Assembly: GCA_018672825.1 (NCBI GenBank)
Contig: JABHUE010000031.1
Coordinates: 1-44,327 of the forward strand
Length of the DNA: 44,327 nt
Direction of reading: 5' to 3'
From: Pseudomonadota bacterium
Lineage (GTDB): Bacteria; Pseudomonadota; Gammaproteobacteria; Arenicellales; UBA868
Shown here: positions 26,692 through 36,186 of the stretch, piece after piece
Position numbering within the stretch: position 1 is the stretch's first letter
Layout: each line of letters opens with the position of its first letter
Translations under genes and position numbers: made by a program
The notes under the pieces: generated by a model
Databases searched by the model: none
What the model was told of the DNA's origin: nothing
What the model saw: the letters and a program-made list of their open reading frames with translations, nothing else

Positions 26692-28142
26692 TGACCTTAG
26701 CTGAACTCAATATTGGCGCAGTCTTGCCGGAGATCGTGGTCTCCGCAATGGCCTGTCTTATTCTTTTGGTCGAGTTAATAACAAAGCCCCATAAATCGTG
26801 TGCACTGGCCTGGCCATTAACAGCCGTTTCATTGCTCGTAGCCAGCTATCTTTCGCTGGAACAGTTGGCGCATCCGCTTGGCTCAGCGTTAAATGGCCTT
26901 GTGGTTCAAGACGGTGTTTCCGCTGTGTTGCGAGCCGCGACGTGCCTGGCAGCAGCAGTGGTCTTGTTTTATTCAAGGGCATATAGCTTAGAGCGAGGTC
27001 TCTGGCGGGTTGAGTATCTGGTGCTGGCTCTGTTCGGGGTGGTCGGCATGATGACAATGATAGGCTCGTCTCACCTTTTGACACTTTATGTGGGAATCGA
27101 ACTGCTCGCGCTTTGCCTTTACGGAATGATTGCGATGCAGCGTGATTCAGTAGCAGCTGCGGAAGCGGCGATGAAATATTTTATCCTTGGCGCGCTGGCG
27201 TCTGGGCTGTTGTTGTACGGGATGTCATTGCTATATGGCCTTACGGGTTCACTCTCTTTGGATCAAATTTCAGACGCCACATTGACTAACCTGGCCCCCT
27301 CGAGCCTTCCTTTAACGCTCGCGGTAGTGATGGTCATTGCAGGGTTATTATTTAAACTTGGAGCCGCTCCTTTCCATATGTGGGTGCCGGATGTTTATGA
27401 GGGTTCGGCGACGAGCACCACGCTATATCTCTCAGCGGTACCGAAACTTGCAGCGTTTGCGATCTTACTTCGACTGCTGATTTCGGGTCTTGGGGGTTGG
27501 CTTGAGATTTGGCAAGACGTCATCTTGGTTGCTGCTGTTTTGTCAATTGGCCTCGGCAATATCATTGCGATTGCGCAATCAAACATTAAGAGAATGTTTG
27601 CCTATTCCACAATTTCCCATATGGGTTTTCTTTTGCTTGGCTTTTCGACAGCCGGGGAACTCGGTCTTTCAGCAGCAATGATGTATACGCTGATCTACAT
27701 GTTTACGACGCTTGTGGCTTTTGGTGTGGTCCTTGCCCTGAGTCGGCCGGGTTTTGAGTGCGACCAATTAGATGATCTTCGCGGACTTAATCGGCGGAAT
27801 CCTCTTCTTGCGTTAATGATGCTGGTGGCCATGTTTTCTTTAGCGGGAATACCGCCCACGGCAGGATTCTTTGCAAAACTATTCGTTCTCGAAGCGGCGC
27901 TGGAAGCAGGTTTTATTGAAATTGTCGTGGTCGCGATACTCTTTGCAGTTGTTGGCGCGTTCTATTATTTAAGGATTGTTAAGTTGATGTATTTCGATGA
28001 CCCTACGCCGCATTTGCTTAGCGCATCGTCATATGGTTACCGGCCCCTTGTCGGTTGGGCATTGGGTGTTAATGCGTTGTTGCTCGTCCTGATGATTCCT
28101 TGGATGGGCAGCATTTTGAACTGGATCGTTGCTTCATTATAA
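26691..28142 (+). CDS. nuoN: NADH-quinone oxidoreductase subunit N
   Basis: The 483-residue third antiporter-like subunit has about 14 helices. YVGIELLALCLYGMIAMQRD carries the conserved glutamate, FKLGAAPFHMWVPDVYEG the lysine, and QSNIKRMFAYSTISHMGFLLLG and LAGIPPTAGFFAKLFVL are typical. The start at 26691 (TAATG junction with nuoM) gives MTLAELNIGAVLPEIVV, a normal family N-terminus. This is the last nuo gene; gyrA follows after 200 bases. Confidence 0.96.
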   Translation: MTLAELNIGAVLPEIVVSAMACLILLVELITKPHKSCALAWPLTAVSLLVASYLSLEQLAHPLGSALNGLVVQDGVSAVLRAATCLAAAVVLFYSRAYSLERGLWRVEYLVLALFGVVGMMTMIGSSHLLTLYVGIELLALCLYGMIAMQRDSVAAAEAAMKYFILGALASGLLLYGMSLLYGLTGSLSLDQISDATLTNLAPSSLPLTLAVVMVIAGLLFKLGAAPFHMWVPDVYEGSATSTTLYLSAVPKLAAFAILLRLLISGLGGWLEIWQDVILVAAVLSIGLGNIIAIAQSNIKRMFAYSTISHMGFLLLGFSTAGELGLSAAMMYTLIYMFTTLVAFGVVLALSRPGFECDQLDDLRGLNRRNPLLALMMLVAMFSLAGIPPTAGFFAKLFVLEAALEAGFIEIVVVAILFAVVGAFYYLRIVKLMYFDDPTPHLLSASSYGYRPLVGWALGVNALLLVLMIPWMGSILNWIVASL

Positions 28143-28231
28143 GTGTCGCGGTTCGGGCCGTTTTCAGGTTATTTTTTGCGTTAATTAAACAGATTTTCCG
28201 AGTAGTCATATGCGCGAAAAATAGGATTTCG

Positions 28232-28240
28232 TGGTAAAAT
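28232..28240 (+). promoter_or_regulatory. Candidate extended -10 promoter of gyrA, with weak upstream hairpin
   Basis: TGGTAAAAT (TGn plus TAAAAT) lies about 100 bases before the gyrA start. There is no recognisable -35 box, which an extended -10 can tolerate. Further up, CGGT (28149-28152) and GCCG (28157-28160) around TCGG, followed by TTTT, could be a feeble terminator for nuo. The 200-base gap between nuoN and gyrA holds no gene that I can see. Confidence 0.4.
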
Positions 28241-28342
28241 TCTAACCAGAATTAGAGCGCTATTAATCGCGGGTAAATCCTCTAGCGCTTCTCCAAATCA
28301 CCTTTTTAGTTTGATACGACTTTAGAGAGTCGCTTGAATCTT

Positions 28343-30904
28343 ATGGATGAAATAGCCAGAGAAACCCTACCCGCAAATCTTGAGCAGGAGATGCGCAAGT
28401 CGTATCTAGATTATGCGATGAGTGTCATCGTGGGTCGGGCGCTTCCAGACGTAAGAGATGGTCTCAAGCCTGTTCATCGGAGAGTTTTATTTGCCATGTC
28501 TGTACTTGGCAATGACTGGAACAAAGCCTACAAAAAATCGGCCCGAGTCGTTGGCGATGTGATTGGTAAGTATCATCCTCATGGTGATTCAGCGGTTTAT
28601 GACGCTATTGTAAGACTTGCTCAGCCGTTCTCATTGCGATATCCCCTTGTCGATGGGCAAGGCAATTTTGGGTCAGTAGATGGTGATGCGCCTGCAGCGA
28701 TGCGATATACCGAGATTCGTCTTGACAAAATCGCGCATGAACTCCTGAGCGATCTTGACCGTGAAACAGTCGATTTTGTTCCAAATTATGATGAAACCGA
28801 ACATCAGCCTTCGGTTTTGCCCGCCCGGTTTCCAAATCTCTTGGTTAATGGGTCTGCCGGCATTGCGGTTGGCATGGCTACCAATATTCCGCCGCATAAT
28901 CTTTCCGAGGCAATCGACGGCTGTTTGGCTCTGATTGATGACCCAAACGTGTCTCTGGAGAAGCTTTTGGAAATTATTCCGGGACCTGATTTTCCAACGA
29001 GCGGCATCATTAACGGGAGTCGAGGTATTCGGGATGCGTATCGGACAGGTCGGGGCAAGATTTATGTTCGAGCCAGGGTACTTACGGAGGATATGCCGGG
29101 GAATGACCGCTATGCATTGATTGCAACCGAGTTGCCGTACCAGGTCAACAAAGCAAGGCTCCTTGAAAAGATTGCGGAGTTGGTTAGAGATAAACGCCTC
29201 GAGGGAATATCGGGGTTACGAGATGAATCGGACAAGTCTGGCATGCGAGTTGTTATTGAACTGAAGCGCGGCGAGAGTCCCGAAGTTATCCTGAATAACC
29301 TGTACCAGCATACCCAGATGCAGACAGTATTCGGTATCAATCTGGTTGCACTCAGGAACAATCAGCCCAGACTTTTTACTCTAATTGAGCTTCTCGAAGA
29401 CTTTATTCGTCATCGTCGTGAAGTCGTCACCCGCCGAACTCTTTTTGACCTGAAGAAGGCCCGCGCCCGCGCTCATCTGCTGGAAGGGCTCGCGGTTGCA
29501 TTGGCCAATATAGATCCAGTGATTGAATTGATTAAGAAGTCGACGAGTCCGGCCGAAGCAAAAGCAGGGCTCCTGGCACGAGCGTGGGAGTCTCGCGTCG
29601 TGGATCAGATGCTTGAGGCCTCTCGTCTTCAGGAAGGCTCGTTTGAGAAGTCGGCAGATGAATATGGCATGAGTGAACAGGGGTATCGCCTCTCGCCATT
29701 GCAAGCGCAAGCAATACTTGATCTACGTCTTCACCGTCTGACCGGGCTTGAACAGGAAAAGATTAGGGAAGAATACGTAGAGGTTCTTAAACGGATTCGG
29801 GAATTCCTTGATATCCTCGAAAGCCCTGATCGATTGATGGAGGTTATTCGTGCTGAGTTAGTTGATATCAAAGACCGTTATGGCGATTCGCGGCGGACCG
29901 AAATCAACGATCTTCACGAAGATCTCGACGACGAAGATTTGATCACGCCCGAAGACCGGGTGGTCACGTTATCTCACGAAGGATACGTCAAGTCCCAGCC
30001 GGTTTCAGATTATCATGCTCAAAAGCGGGGCGGCAAAGGTAGGGTGGCTACCCGGACCAAGGAAGAAGATTTCGTAAAACGGTTATTCGTTGCCAACACT
30101 CACGATACGGTAATGTGTTTCTCAAATCTCGGAAAGGTTTACTGGCTGAAGGTTTATCAATTTCCAGTGGCGGGACCGCAAGCTCGTGGCCGACCTATTA
30201 TTAATCTTTTACCTCTCTCCGAATCCGAGCGCATTACGGCACTACTGCCCATTAATAAAAGTAATACAGAAGGTTTTGTTTGCATGGTGACTCGTCGTGG
30301 AGTCGTTAAGAAATGCGAAATCGATAAGTTTTCAAGGCCTCGCTCAATCGGTTTAATCGCGGTTGATCTGGGCGAGGATGATGAGTTGGTCGAAGTTGCG
30401 CTGACGACAGGGAACTCGGATATTATGCTGTTCACCTCGGGAGGGAAAGCAATTCGCTTTTCTGAATCTCAAGTTCGACAGATGGGAAGAACAGCGCGCG
30501 GTGTCCGAGGAGTCAATATGAAGCATGGCCATGAAGTCATTTCGATGTTGATTTTTAACGAGGATAGTGACGACGAAACAGTGCTGGTAGCAACTGAAAA
30601 TGGTTTCGGTAAGCGGTCCGAATTAAACGAGTTCCCGTTAAAAAACCGTGGCGGTCAGGGGGTAATCGCGATTAAAGTTGGCGGGCGAAACGGCGCACTC
30701 ATTGGAGCCGATCGGGTTATCAAGGGCGATGATTTAATGCTGATCACTGGTAGTGGTCGCCTTGTCCGGACTCGCACCGGGGAAATACCCGTTGTGGGGC
30801 GCAATACCCAAGGCGTGCGTTTGATCCGGCTGGATGATCGAGAAAATCTGGTGAGTATTGGTAAAGTCATCGACTCGGGTGAAGCATTGGATTCGGTTGA
30901 GTAA
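28343..30904 (+). CDS. gyrA: DNA gyrase subunit A
   Basis: The 853-residue gyrase subunit cuts and rejoins DNA to introduce negative supercoils together with GyrB. With the ATG at 28343 the key residues fall on E. coli numbers: S83 and D87 in the quinolone-resistance region ([10 protein letters not shown]), catalytic Y122 in AMRYTEIR and the GyrA box QKRGGKG at 560-566. This supports that start over the TTG at 28334. Both S83 and D87 are the quinolone-susceptible type. The C-terminal beta-pinwheel repeats are present (for example [10 protein letters not shown]); the tail is about 20 residues shorter than in E. coli. It heads the supraoperon that follows. Confidence 0.97.
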   Translation: MDEIARETLPANLEQEMRKSYLDYAMSVIVGRALPDVRDGLKPVHRRVLFAMSVLGNDWNKAYKKSARVVGDVIGKYHPHGDSAVYDAIVRLAQPFSLRYPLVDGQGNFGSVDGDAPAAMRYTEIRLDKIAHELLSDLDRETVDFVPNYDETEHQPSVLPARFPNLLVNGSAGIAVGMATNIPPHNLSEAIDGCLALIDDPNVSLEKLLEIIPGPDFPTSGIINGSRGIRDAYRTGRGKIYVRARVLTEDMPGNDRYALIATELPYQVNKARLLEKIAELVRDKRLEGISGLRDESDKSGMRVVIELKRGESPEVILNNLYQHTQMQTVFGINLVALRNNQPRLFTLIELLEDFIRHRREVVTRRTLFDLKKARARAHLLEGLAVALANIDPVIELIKKSTSPAEAKAGLLARAWESRVVDQMLEASRLQEGSFEKSADEYGMSEQGYRLSPLQAQAILDLRLHRLTGLEQEKIREEYVEVLKRIREFLDILESPDRLMEVIRAELVDIKDRYGDSRRTEINDLHEDLDDEDLITPEDRVVTLSHEGYVKSQPVSDYHAQKRGGKGRVATRTKEEDFVKRLFVANTHDTVMCFSNLGKVYWLKVYQFPVAGPQARGRPIINLLPLSESERITALLPINKSNTEGFVCMVTRRGVVKKCEIDKFSRPRSIGLIAVDLGEDDELVEVALTTGNSDIMLFTSGGKAIRFSESQVRQMGRTARGVRGVNMKHGHEVISMLIFNEDSDDETVLVATENGFGKRSELNEFPLKNRGGQGVIAIKVGGRNGALIGADRVIKGDDLMLITGSGRLVRTRTGEIPVVGRNTQGVRLIRLDDRENLVSIGKVIDSGEALDSVE

Positions 30905-30999
30905 CCAATTTTCAACCCTTTAAGTATGATCTGCGGGTAGACTCTGCAAAGATTCCTTTAACAAGTCGGGTGTCATTGACGCCTTAGTCCGTTAACGAA

Positions 31000-32073
31000 A
31001 TGTCGAAGAATAAAGAGTTAGAGCCGCTTCGTAATCAAATCGATCAGATCGACGAGAAGTTATTGAACCTGATTAATGACCGGGTCCGGTTGGCTTCGGA
31101 AATCGGGTCCCGCAAAACGAGTCTCGGTGCACCTGTTTATCGCCCCGAACGCGAGGTCCAGATACTTGATCGCCTCATCAAGTCGAGTCAGGGACCGCTT
31201 TCAGAAGATGCAATCAAGGCAATTTTTCGCGAGATCATCTCAGCAGCGAGAGGTGTCGAGGCATTATTAACGGTTGCGGTGTTAGGTCCAGAAGGAACGT
31301 TCACCGAACAGGCCGCTTATAAAGTATTCGGACAGCAGATTGACGCGACTCCGGCGTCAAGCATAAAAGAAGTCTTTCGGCTGACCGAGACCGGAGCGGC
31401 CGACTTCGGAGTTGTGCCAATCGAAAATTCAACCGAAGGTGGAGTCAACGCAACCCTTGACCTTTTGCTGAAAACCGAACTGAAGATATGTAATGAAATC
31501 GATTTAAGAGTCTCCCATTGCTTGTTAGCGCATCCGGACGCACAAAAATCAAAAACAATAGCAGGCCATGAGCAAGCGCTTGCCCAATGTCGAGGTTGGC
31601 TAGCAGAAAATTGGCCCCAACTGGACCAGGTTGCAACATCCAGCACGGCAGATGCGGCAAAGGCCGCAGCAGAAGATCCCACGATTTTGGCCGTGGCCTC
31701 GGAACTTGCGGGTAGCGTTTACGGTTTGGAAATCCGGGCCCGTAAAATTGAAGATATTCCGGGTAATACCACCCGTTTCCTGGTGATCTCAAGGCAAGCC
31801 CCCGAACGGAGCGGGCGAGACAAGACAAGCATCGCCGTTGCCAATCCTGATCAATCAGGGGCGCTGCTTAGACTGCTTGAGCCGTTAGCCGATTCGAAAA
31901 TAAGCATGACTCGCATCGAGTCTCGCCCAATGCGCCCTCAGCTTTGGCGTTATGTCTTCTTTATTGATATTGAGGGGCATATTGAGGACTCATCCGTTTC
32001 TGAAGCGGTTGAGCGAATGAAAGGGGAGGCTGCCTTTTTTAAACTCTTGGGCTCTTACCCACGAAGCATATGA
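31000..32073 (+). CDS. pheA: Bifunctional chorismate mutase/prephenate dehydratase (P-protein)
   Basis: The 357-residue protein converts chorismate to prephenate and then to phenylpyruvate. The AroQ-type mutase domain occupies about residues 1-88 (LRNQIDQIDEKLLNLINDR, then KTSLGAPVYRPEREVQIL). The dehydratase domain spans about 92-270 with VLGPEGTFTEQAA, PIENSTEGGVN and the catalytic-site GNTTRFLVI. A C-terminal ACT domain (about 280-355) retains the Phe-binding GALL and ESRP motifs, suggesting feedback inhibition by phenylalanine. In many relatives serC lies between gyrA and pheA; here only 95 bases separate them. The last 4 bases overlap hisC. Confidence 0.96.
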   Translation: MSKNKELEPLRNQIDQIDEKLLNLINDRVRLASEIGSRKTSLGAPVYRPEREVQILDRLIKSSQGPLSEDAIKAIFREIISAARGVEALLTVAVLGPEGTFTEQAAYKVFGQQIDATPASSIKEVFRLTETGAADFGVVPIENSTEGGVNATLDLLLKTELKICNEIDLRVSHCLLAHPDAQKSKTIAGHEQALAQCRGWLAENWPQLDQVATSSTADAAKAAAEDPTILAVASELAGSVYGLEIRARKIEDIPGNTTRFLVISRQAPERSGRDKTSIAVANPDQSGALLRLLEPLADSKISMTRIESRPMRPQLWRYVFFIDIEGHIEDSSVSEAVERMKGEAAFFKLLGSYPRSI

Positions 32074-33200
32074 CCGCCGAATCAAGCCTCCATCAACTCG
32101 TTGCTAATGGTGTCCGGGACTTACGACCCTACCAACCCGGCAAGCCGGTAGAGGAGTTAGAACGTGAATTGGGCATCAGCGAAATTATCAAACTCGCCTC
32201 TAACGAGAATCCGAGAGGGGCAAGTCCACGTGTTGAGAATACGTTAAGAGATTGCGCGAATGATTTAGCTCGGTACCCTGATGGTTCCGGCTTTCGACTT
32301 AAGACACAATTGTCAGCGCAATTAAATGTATTGCCGTCACAGCTCACGCTGGGTAACGGGTCCAACGATGTGCTCGATATTATTACGCGATGCTTTGTGG
32401 AGTCACGCCAGGGCGTTGTGATTTCTGAACATGCATTTGCGGTCTATGGGTTAGCCGCAAAATCAGTAGATGCGAACCTAGCGATCGTGCCGGCAATCCA
32501 GTTTGGACATGACCTAGAGGCGATGCGTGAGGCAATCAACTCGGATACCCGCATCGTGTTCATCGCAAATCCTAATAATCCAACCGGGACTTATGTAAGT
32601 CAGGGAAAAGTTGAGGCATTTCTTTCAGATCTTCCTGATCACGTTATTACAGTGCTGGACGAAGCCTATTTTGAATACGTGAGGCCATTTGGTGTAAACG
32701 ATTATCCAGATGGCGTCGCTCTATTGACGCGCTTTCCAAACCTCATCGTCACCAGAACGTTTTCCAAGGCCTATGGTTTAGCTGCCTTGCGAGTGGGTTA
32801 TGCCATCGCAACGCCTGAGATTACTGAGATACTTAATCGGGTGCGACCACCATTCAATGTCAATTCAATGGGGCTCGCAGCAGCGGAAACCGCGCTCTCA
32901 GATTCAGACTTTATTTCCCAATGCGTCACGGAGAATGCCGAGCAACTCTTTCAGTTGAACCAGGCCTTAGTTGATCTTGGTTTAACGACAATCCCTTCGG
33001 TGGCTAATTTCATCTGTGTGCAAGTAGGCTCTAACGCTTCAAAAATATATGAATTAATGCTGACCGAGGGAGTAATCGTCCGTCCGGTCGGAAATTATGG
33101 CCTTCCCGAGCACCTCAGGATCACGGTCGGATTGCCTTCTGAAAATCAAAAAGTTATTGCGACCTTAAGAAAAATTATTAGTCACTTGGCAGAAGCTTAA
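32070..33200 (+). CDS. hisC: Histidinol-phosphate/aromatic aminotransferase HisC-type
   Basis: The 376-residue fold-type I PLP aminotransferase has the Schiff-base lysine at K233 in TFSKAYGLAALRVGY, FIANPNNPTGTY and VLDEAYFEYV. The N-terminus IIKLASNENPRGASPRV is typical of HisC. Its position between pheA and tyrA fits the 'hisHb/hisC2' members of this supraoperon, which often transaminate aromatic pathway intermediates such as phenylpyruvate and hydroxyphenylpyruvate. Whether it also serves histidine synthesis depends on whether a second hisC exists elsewhere. It is translated in overlap with pheA and is followed by tyrA after 1 base. Confidence 0.93.
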   Translation: MTAESSLHQLVANGVRDLRPYQPGKPVEELERELGISEIIKLASNENPRGASPRVENTLRDCANDLARYPDGSGFRLKTQLSAQLNVLPSQLTLGNGSNDVLDIITRCFVESRQGVVISEHAFAVYGLAAKSVDANLAIVPAIQFGHDLEAMREAINSDTRIVFIANPNNPTGTYVSQGKVEAFLSDLPDHVITVLDEAYFEYVRPFGVNDYPDGVALLTRFPNLIVTRTFSKAYGLAALRVGYAIATPEITEILNRVRPPFNVNSMGLAAAETALSDSDFISQCVTENAEQLFQLNQALVDLGLTTIPSVANFICVQVGSNASKIYELMLTEGVIVRPVGNYGLPEHLRITVGLPSENQKVIATLRKIISHLAEA

Positions 33201-33201
33201 A

Positions 33202-34104
33202 ATGCCGACATCGATTAACTTGCCGCTGATCGACAGGCTTGCTGTTATTGGAGTCGGACTTATCGGAGGGTCGGTTGCCAGCGCATTAAAGGAGCGGGGA
33301 TTAGTCGGTCATGTTGTGGGTTGCGCGCGTAATATGCAGACCCTTGATATGGCTATGGAGCGTGGACTAATTGATTCGAGTACAACGAATGTGGGGGAAG
33401 CTGTATCTCGGGCGGATGTAGTTCTTTTGGCAACTCCAGTTGGCACAATGACAAGTTTATTGCCCCAGGTGGGCGAAGCGCTTCAAACCGGCGCGATCTT
33501 AACTGATGCCGGTAGTACGAAACGGCGCGTCGTCGACATTGCCCGGAACGCTTTAGCTGATCAGTTTGAGCATTTCGTGCCGGGTCATCCGGTTGCGGGC
33601 AGTGAGTCTAGTGGTCCGGCGGCTGCGCGCCCCGATCTTTTTGTAAATCATTGGACTGTTCTTACGCCAACCGCAGAGACGAATCCCGCCTCTATTCAGA
33701 AAATAACGCAACTATGGGAGCGAATTGGCTCACACATCAAAATTATGGAAGTTGATGCTCATGACCGTGTCCTTGGCATGACCAGTCACCTGCCTCATAT
33801 CGTCGCTTACGCGCTGGTGTCTCAACTTGCCCAGCAGATTGACCAAGATGAGTGCCTAGCATTAGCAGCAGGCGGGTTTTTTGATATTACCCGAGTCGCC
33901 GGCAGTGATCCTGTCATGTGGCGCGATATCTGTCTTGATAATAAAGAGATTACCGTTGAACTGATTAACGCTTATCAAACGATTCTTGACCGGATTAAGA
34001 ATTCGATTACGGAATCCGACGGAGAATCTTTAGAGGGGTTGTTTAAGGCGGCAAAGTTACTTCGAAACCGGCTTGAAACTATCAAGACCGAATCAAAAAA
34101 TTAA
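33202..34104 (+). CDS. tyrA: Prephenate/arogenate dehydrogenase (TyrA)
   Basis: The 300-residue NAD(P)-dependent dehydrogenase makes hydroxyphenylpyruvate or tyrosine from prephenate or arogenate. A Rossmann motif VIGVGLIGGSVASALKERG is at about residues 14-32. The catalytic-region histidine lies in PGHPVAGSESSGP and a second conserved block is MTSHLPHIVAYAL. There is no fused mutase or ACT domain, and it is not fused to aroA as in Pseudomonas. The cofactor and substrate preference (prephenate, arogenate or both) cannot be told by eye. aroA follows after 9 bases. Confidence 0.94.
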   Translation: MPTSINLPLIDRLAVIGVGLIGGSVASALKERGLVGHVVGCARNMQTLDMAMERGLIDSSTTNVGEAVSRADVVLLATPVGTMTSLLPQVGEALQTGAILTDAGSTKRRVVDIARNALADQFEHFVPGHPVAGSESSGPAAARPDLFVNHWTVLTPTAETNPASIQKITQLWERIGSHIKIMEVDAHDRVLGMTSHLPHIVAYALVSQLAQQIDQDECLALAAGGFFDITRVAGSDPVMWRDICLDNKEITVELINAYQTILDRIKNSITESDGESLEGLFKAAKLLRNRLETIKTESKN

Positions 34105-34113
34105 TTAGCCAAT

Positions 34114-35430
34114 ATGACTTATCTACTGTCTAAGCCGTCGTCGGCCCTTATTTCAGAGGCGACAATCCCTGGGGACAAGTCAATCAGTCACCGAGCCATT
34201 ATGTTTGGTGCAATCGCAGAGGGTCAAACCCGAATCGAGGGAATTCTGGAAGGCGACGACGTGCTCGCAACCTTAAACGCGTTTGAGTTAATGGGGGTCG
34301 GAGTGGATCGGCCGTGTGCCGGGGTCGTGATAGTTGAAGGTGTGGGTAAATACGGTCTTAGCGAGCCGGTTCGACCGCTGGATCTTGGAAATTCGGGCAC
34401 GTCGATGAGGTTGTTGAGCGGACTACTCGCGGGTCAGGGGTTCGACACCGTGCTGATAGGCGATGAGTCACTTAAAAGTCGCCCGATGGGGAGAGTGATT
34501 GAGCCCCTTTCCAAGATGGGCGCTGACATTGAGAGCCAAGATAATCGTGCGCCATTAATCATAAGAGGTTGTTCGGAATTACAAGGAATTAAATATGTGC
34601 TCCCGGTAGCAAGTGCACAAGTAAAGTCGGCGGTAATGCTGGCAGGGTTATATGCCTCAGGCGAGACAGTGATCGTTGAACCGGTAGCGTCCCGCGATCA
34701 CACCGAAAGAATGTTAGGCGCGTTTTCTCAAAAGAGTTCGGGAGGGAACAAGGGCCTTCGGATTTCTGGTGACGAGGAACTTGTTGGCCAGGCAGTCCGT
34801 ATACCATCAGATATCTCTTCCGCTGCATTTTTTATCGTAGCCGCCTGCCTGCTGTCGGGGAGTGAACTAGTGTTGAAACGAATCGGTATTAATCCGACTC
34901 GAGATGCCGTACTGAGAATTCTTATGCAAATGGGTGCAAAAATTAGCCGTTCTAATATTCAGGAATTTACCAATGAACCGGTTTGCGATCTTGTTGTTCA
35001 TTCGTCCGAGCTTCATGGTATCGATGTATCTGTTCAGGATGTCGCGGGCGCAATCGACGAGTTCCCAATCATTGCGGTGGCAGCAGCCGCTGCGACCGGT
35101 ATTACTCGTATACGAGGTGCGGCGGAGTTGAGGGTCAAGGAGTCCGACAGGATTACGGCAATGGTTAATGGGCTACGCGTCCTTGGAATTGAAGCTTCCG
35201 AAACGCCTGACGGAATGGATATCACCGGTGGCCAATTAAAGGGTGGCCAAGTAGATAGTTATGGTGATCATCGAATTGCAATGGCGTTCGCGGTGGCAGG
35301 CGGGATCGCAAGTGAGGAAATAAAAATCTGTGATGCGGATAATATCGCAACGTCTTTTCCAGATTTTGTCGAGATTGCCAATCAAGTCGGATTAGATATT
35401 TCAGAATCGGATTCAGCGGAAAATGTCTGA
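34114..35430 (+). CDS. aroA: 3-phosphoshikimate 1-carboxyvinyltransferase (EPSP synthase)
   Basis: This 438-residue enzyme condenses shikimate-3-phosphate with PEP in the shikimate pathway. PGDKSISHRAIMFGA holds the conserved K22 and R27. LGNSGTSMRLLSGLLAGQ carries the glycine corresponding to the glyphosate-relevant Gly96. SLKSRPMGRVIEPLSKMGA, SAQVKSAVMLAGLYA, DEFPIIAVAAAAA, RVKESDRI and SYGDHRIAMAFAVAG are also clear. Several blocks are closer to the Bacillus/Pseudomonas type than to E. coli AroA. It overlaps cmk by 8 bases. Confidence 0.96.
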   Translation: MTYLLSKPSSALISEATIPGDKSISHRAIMFGAIAEGQTRIEGILEGDDVLATLNAFELMGVGVDRPCAGVVIVEGVGKYGLSEPVRPLDLGNSGTSMRLLSGLLAGQGFDTVLIGDESLKSRPMGRVIEPLSKMGADIESQDNRAPLIIRGCSELQGIKYVLPVASAQVKSAVMLAGLYASGETVIVEPVASRDHTERMLGAFSQKSSGGNKGLRISGDEELVGQAVRIPSDISSAAFFIVAACLLSGSELVLKRIGINPTRDAVLRILMQMGAKISRSNIQEFTNEPVCDLVVHSSELHGIDVSVQDVAGAIDEFPIIAVAAAAATGITRIRGAAELRVKESDRITAMVNGLRVLGIEASETPDGMDITGGQLKGGQVDSYGDHRIAMAFAVAGGIASEEIKICDADNIATSFPDFVEIANQVGLDISESDSAENV

Positions 35431-36100
35431 CCATGATCCTGTCATTACGATCGATGGTCCGAGCGGAACAGGAAAAGGCACGGTTGGGTTGTTATTGGCT
35501 CATAAACTCGGTTGGCACGTCCTCGATAGCGGGGCTTTTTACAGGGCGTTCGCTCATATTGCCCATGAGCAACATATTCTTCCCGAGCAGATTGATCAAC
35601 TCCGGCACGTTGGGGATCAGCTTGATGTTAGGTTTGAGGTCCGGACAGATGAGATTCGAATCTGGGTCGAGGGTCGGGATATCACCGCCGCGATCAGAAG
35701 TGAGGAAGGTGGACGTTCCGCGTCAATTTATGCGGCGATCCCGGAAGTTCGCCAGGCGCTATTGGCTCGACAACGGGAATCCCGACGCGCGCCGGGTCTC
35801 GTTGCTGATGGGCGGGATTTAGGATCAGTCGTTTTTCCCGATGCCGTGTTGAAGGTTTTCTTGACAGCAACCCCCAAAGTCAGGGCAAAAAGGCGTTATA
35901 AGCAGTTGAAGGACAAGGGTTTTGATGTTAATCTCTCGCGCCTCGAAAACGAGATCGCGGCGAGGGATTATCAGGATACCCATAGGGCCATATCCCCGTT
36001 GATGCCTGCGAGCGACGCCGTCGAAATCGACACGTCGGAAATTACGCGGGAACAAGTTCTGGATGAAATAATGAGCTTGTTACGCGTCCGACGGTATTGA
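35423..36100 (+). CDS. cmk: Cytidylate kinase
   Basis: The 225-residue P-loop kinase phosphorylates CMP and dCMP. The Walker A loop is IDGPSGTGKGTVG (about residues 9-21), LLAHKLGWHVLDSGAFYRA holds the substrate-contacting SGA(F)YR, and VADGRDLGSVVFPDA the RDxG(S)VVFP motif. LTATPKVRAKRRYKQL is the lid region. The cmk-rpsA pair is conserved across gammaproteobacteria. The start overlaps the aroA end; rpsA follows after an 86-base leader. Confidence 0.96.
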   Translation: MSDHDPVITIDGPSGTGKGTVGLLLAHKLGWHVLDSGAFYRAFAHIAHEQHILPEQIDQLRHVGDQLDVRFEVRTDEIRIWVEGRDITAAIRSEEGGRSASIYAAIPEVRQALLARQRESRRAPGLVADGRDLGSVVFPDAVLKVFLTATPKVRAKRRYKQLKDKGFDVNLSRLENEIAARDYQDTHRAISPLMPASDAVEIDTSEITREQVLDEIMSLLRVRRY

Positions 36101-36140
36101 TCAAGTTGGTTTTATAAAGAGACTGGTCTTCCAGTTAAAA

Positions 36141-36170
36141 TTCACCCCTAACTTCGCCATTCTGTATAAG
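36141..36170 (+). promoter_or_regulatory. Candidate rpsA promoter and leader
   Basis: TTCACC (36141-36146), an 18-base spacer and TATAAG (36165-36170) form a plausible promoter ending 16 bases before the rpsA ATG at 36187. The leader would be very short, and no Shine-Dalgarno sequence lies at normal distance. The bases just before the ATG are CC followed by A-rich sequence. Upstream, ACTGG-TCTT-CCAGT (36122-36135) is a small hairpin. Confidence 0.4.
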
Positions 36171-36186
36171 GCTTCCTACCAAAAAA

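Noticed and set aside
28149-28164. Intrinsic terminator at the end of the nuo operon
   Set aside because: The stem is only 4 bp with one G-T pair and four T residues, too weak to call as a separate feature.
28580-28606. Quinolone-resistance changes in gyrA
   Set aside because: S83 and D87 are both the susceptible-type residues.
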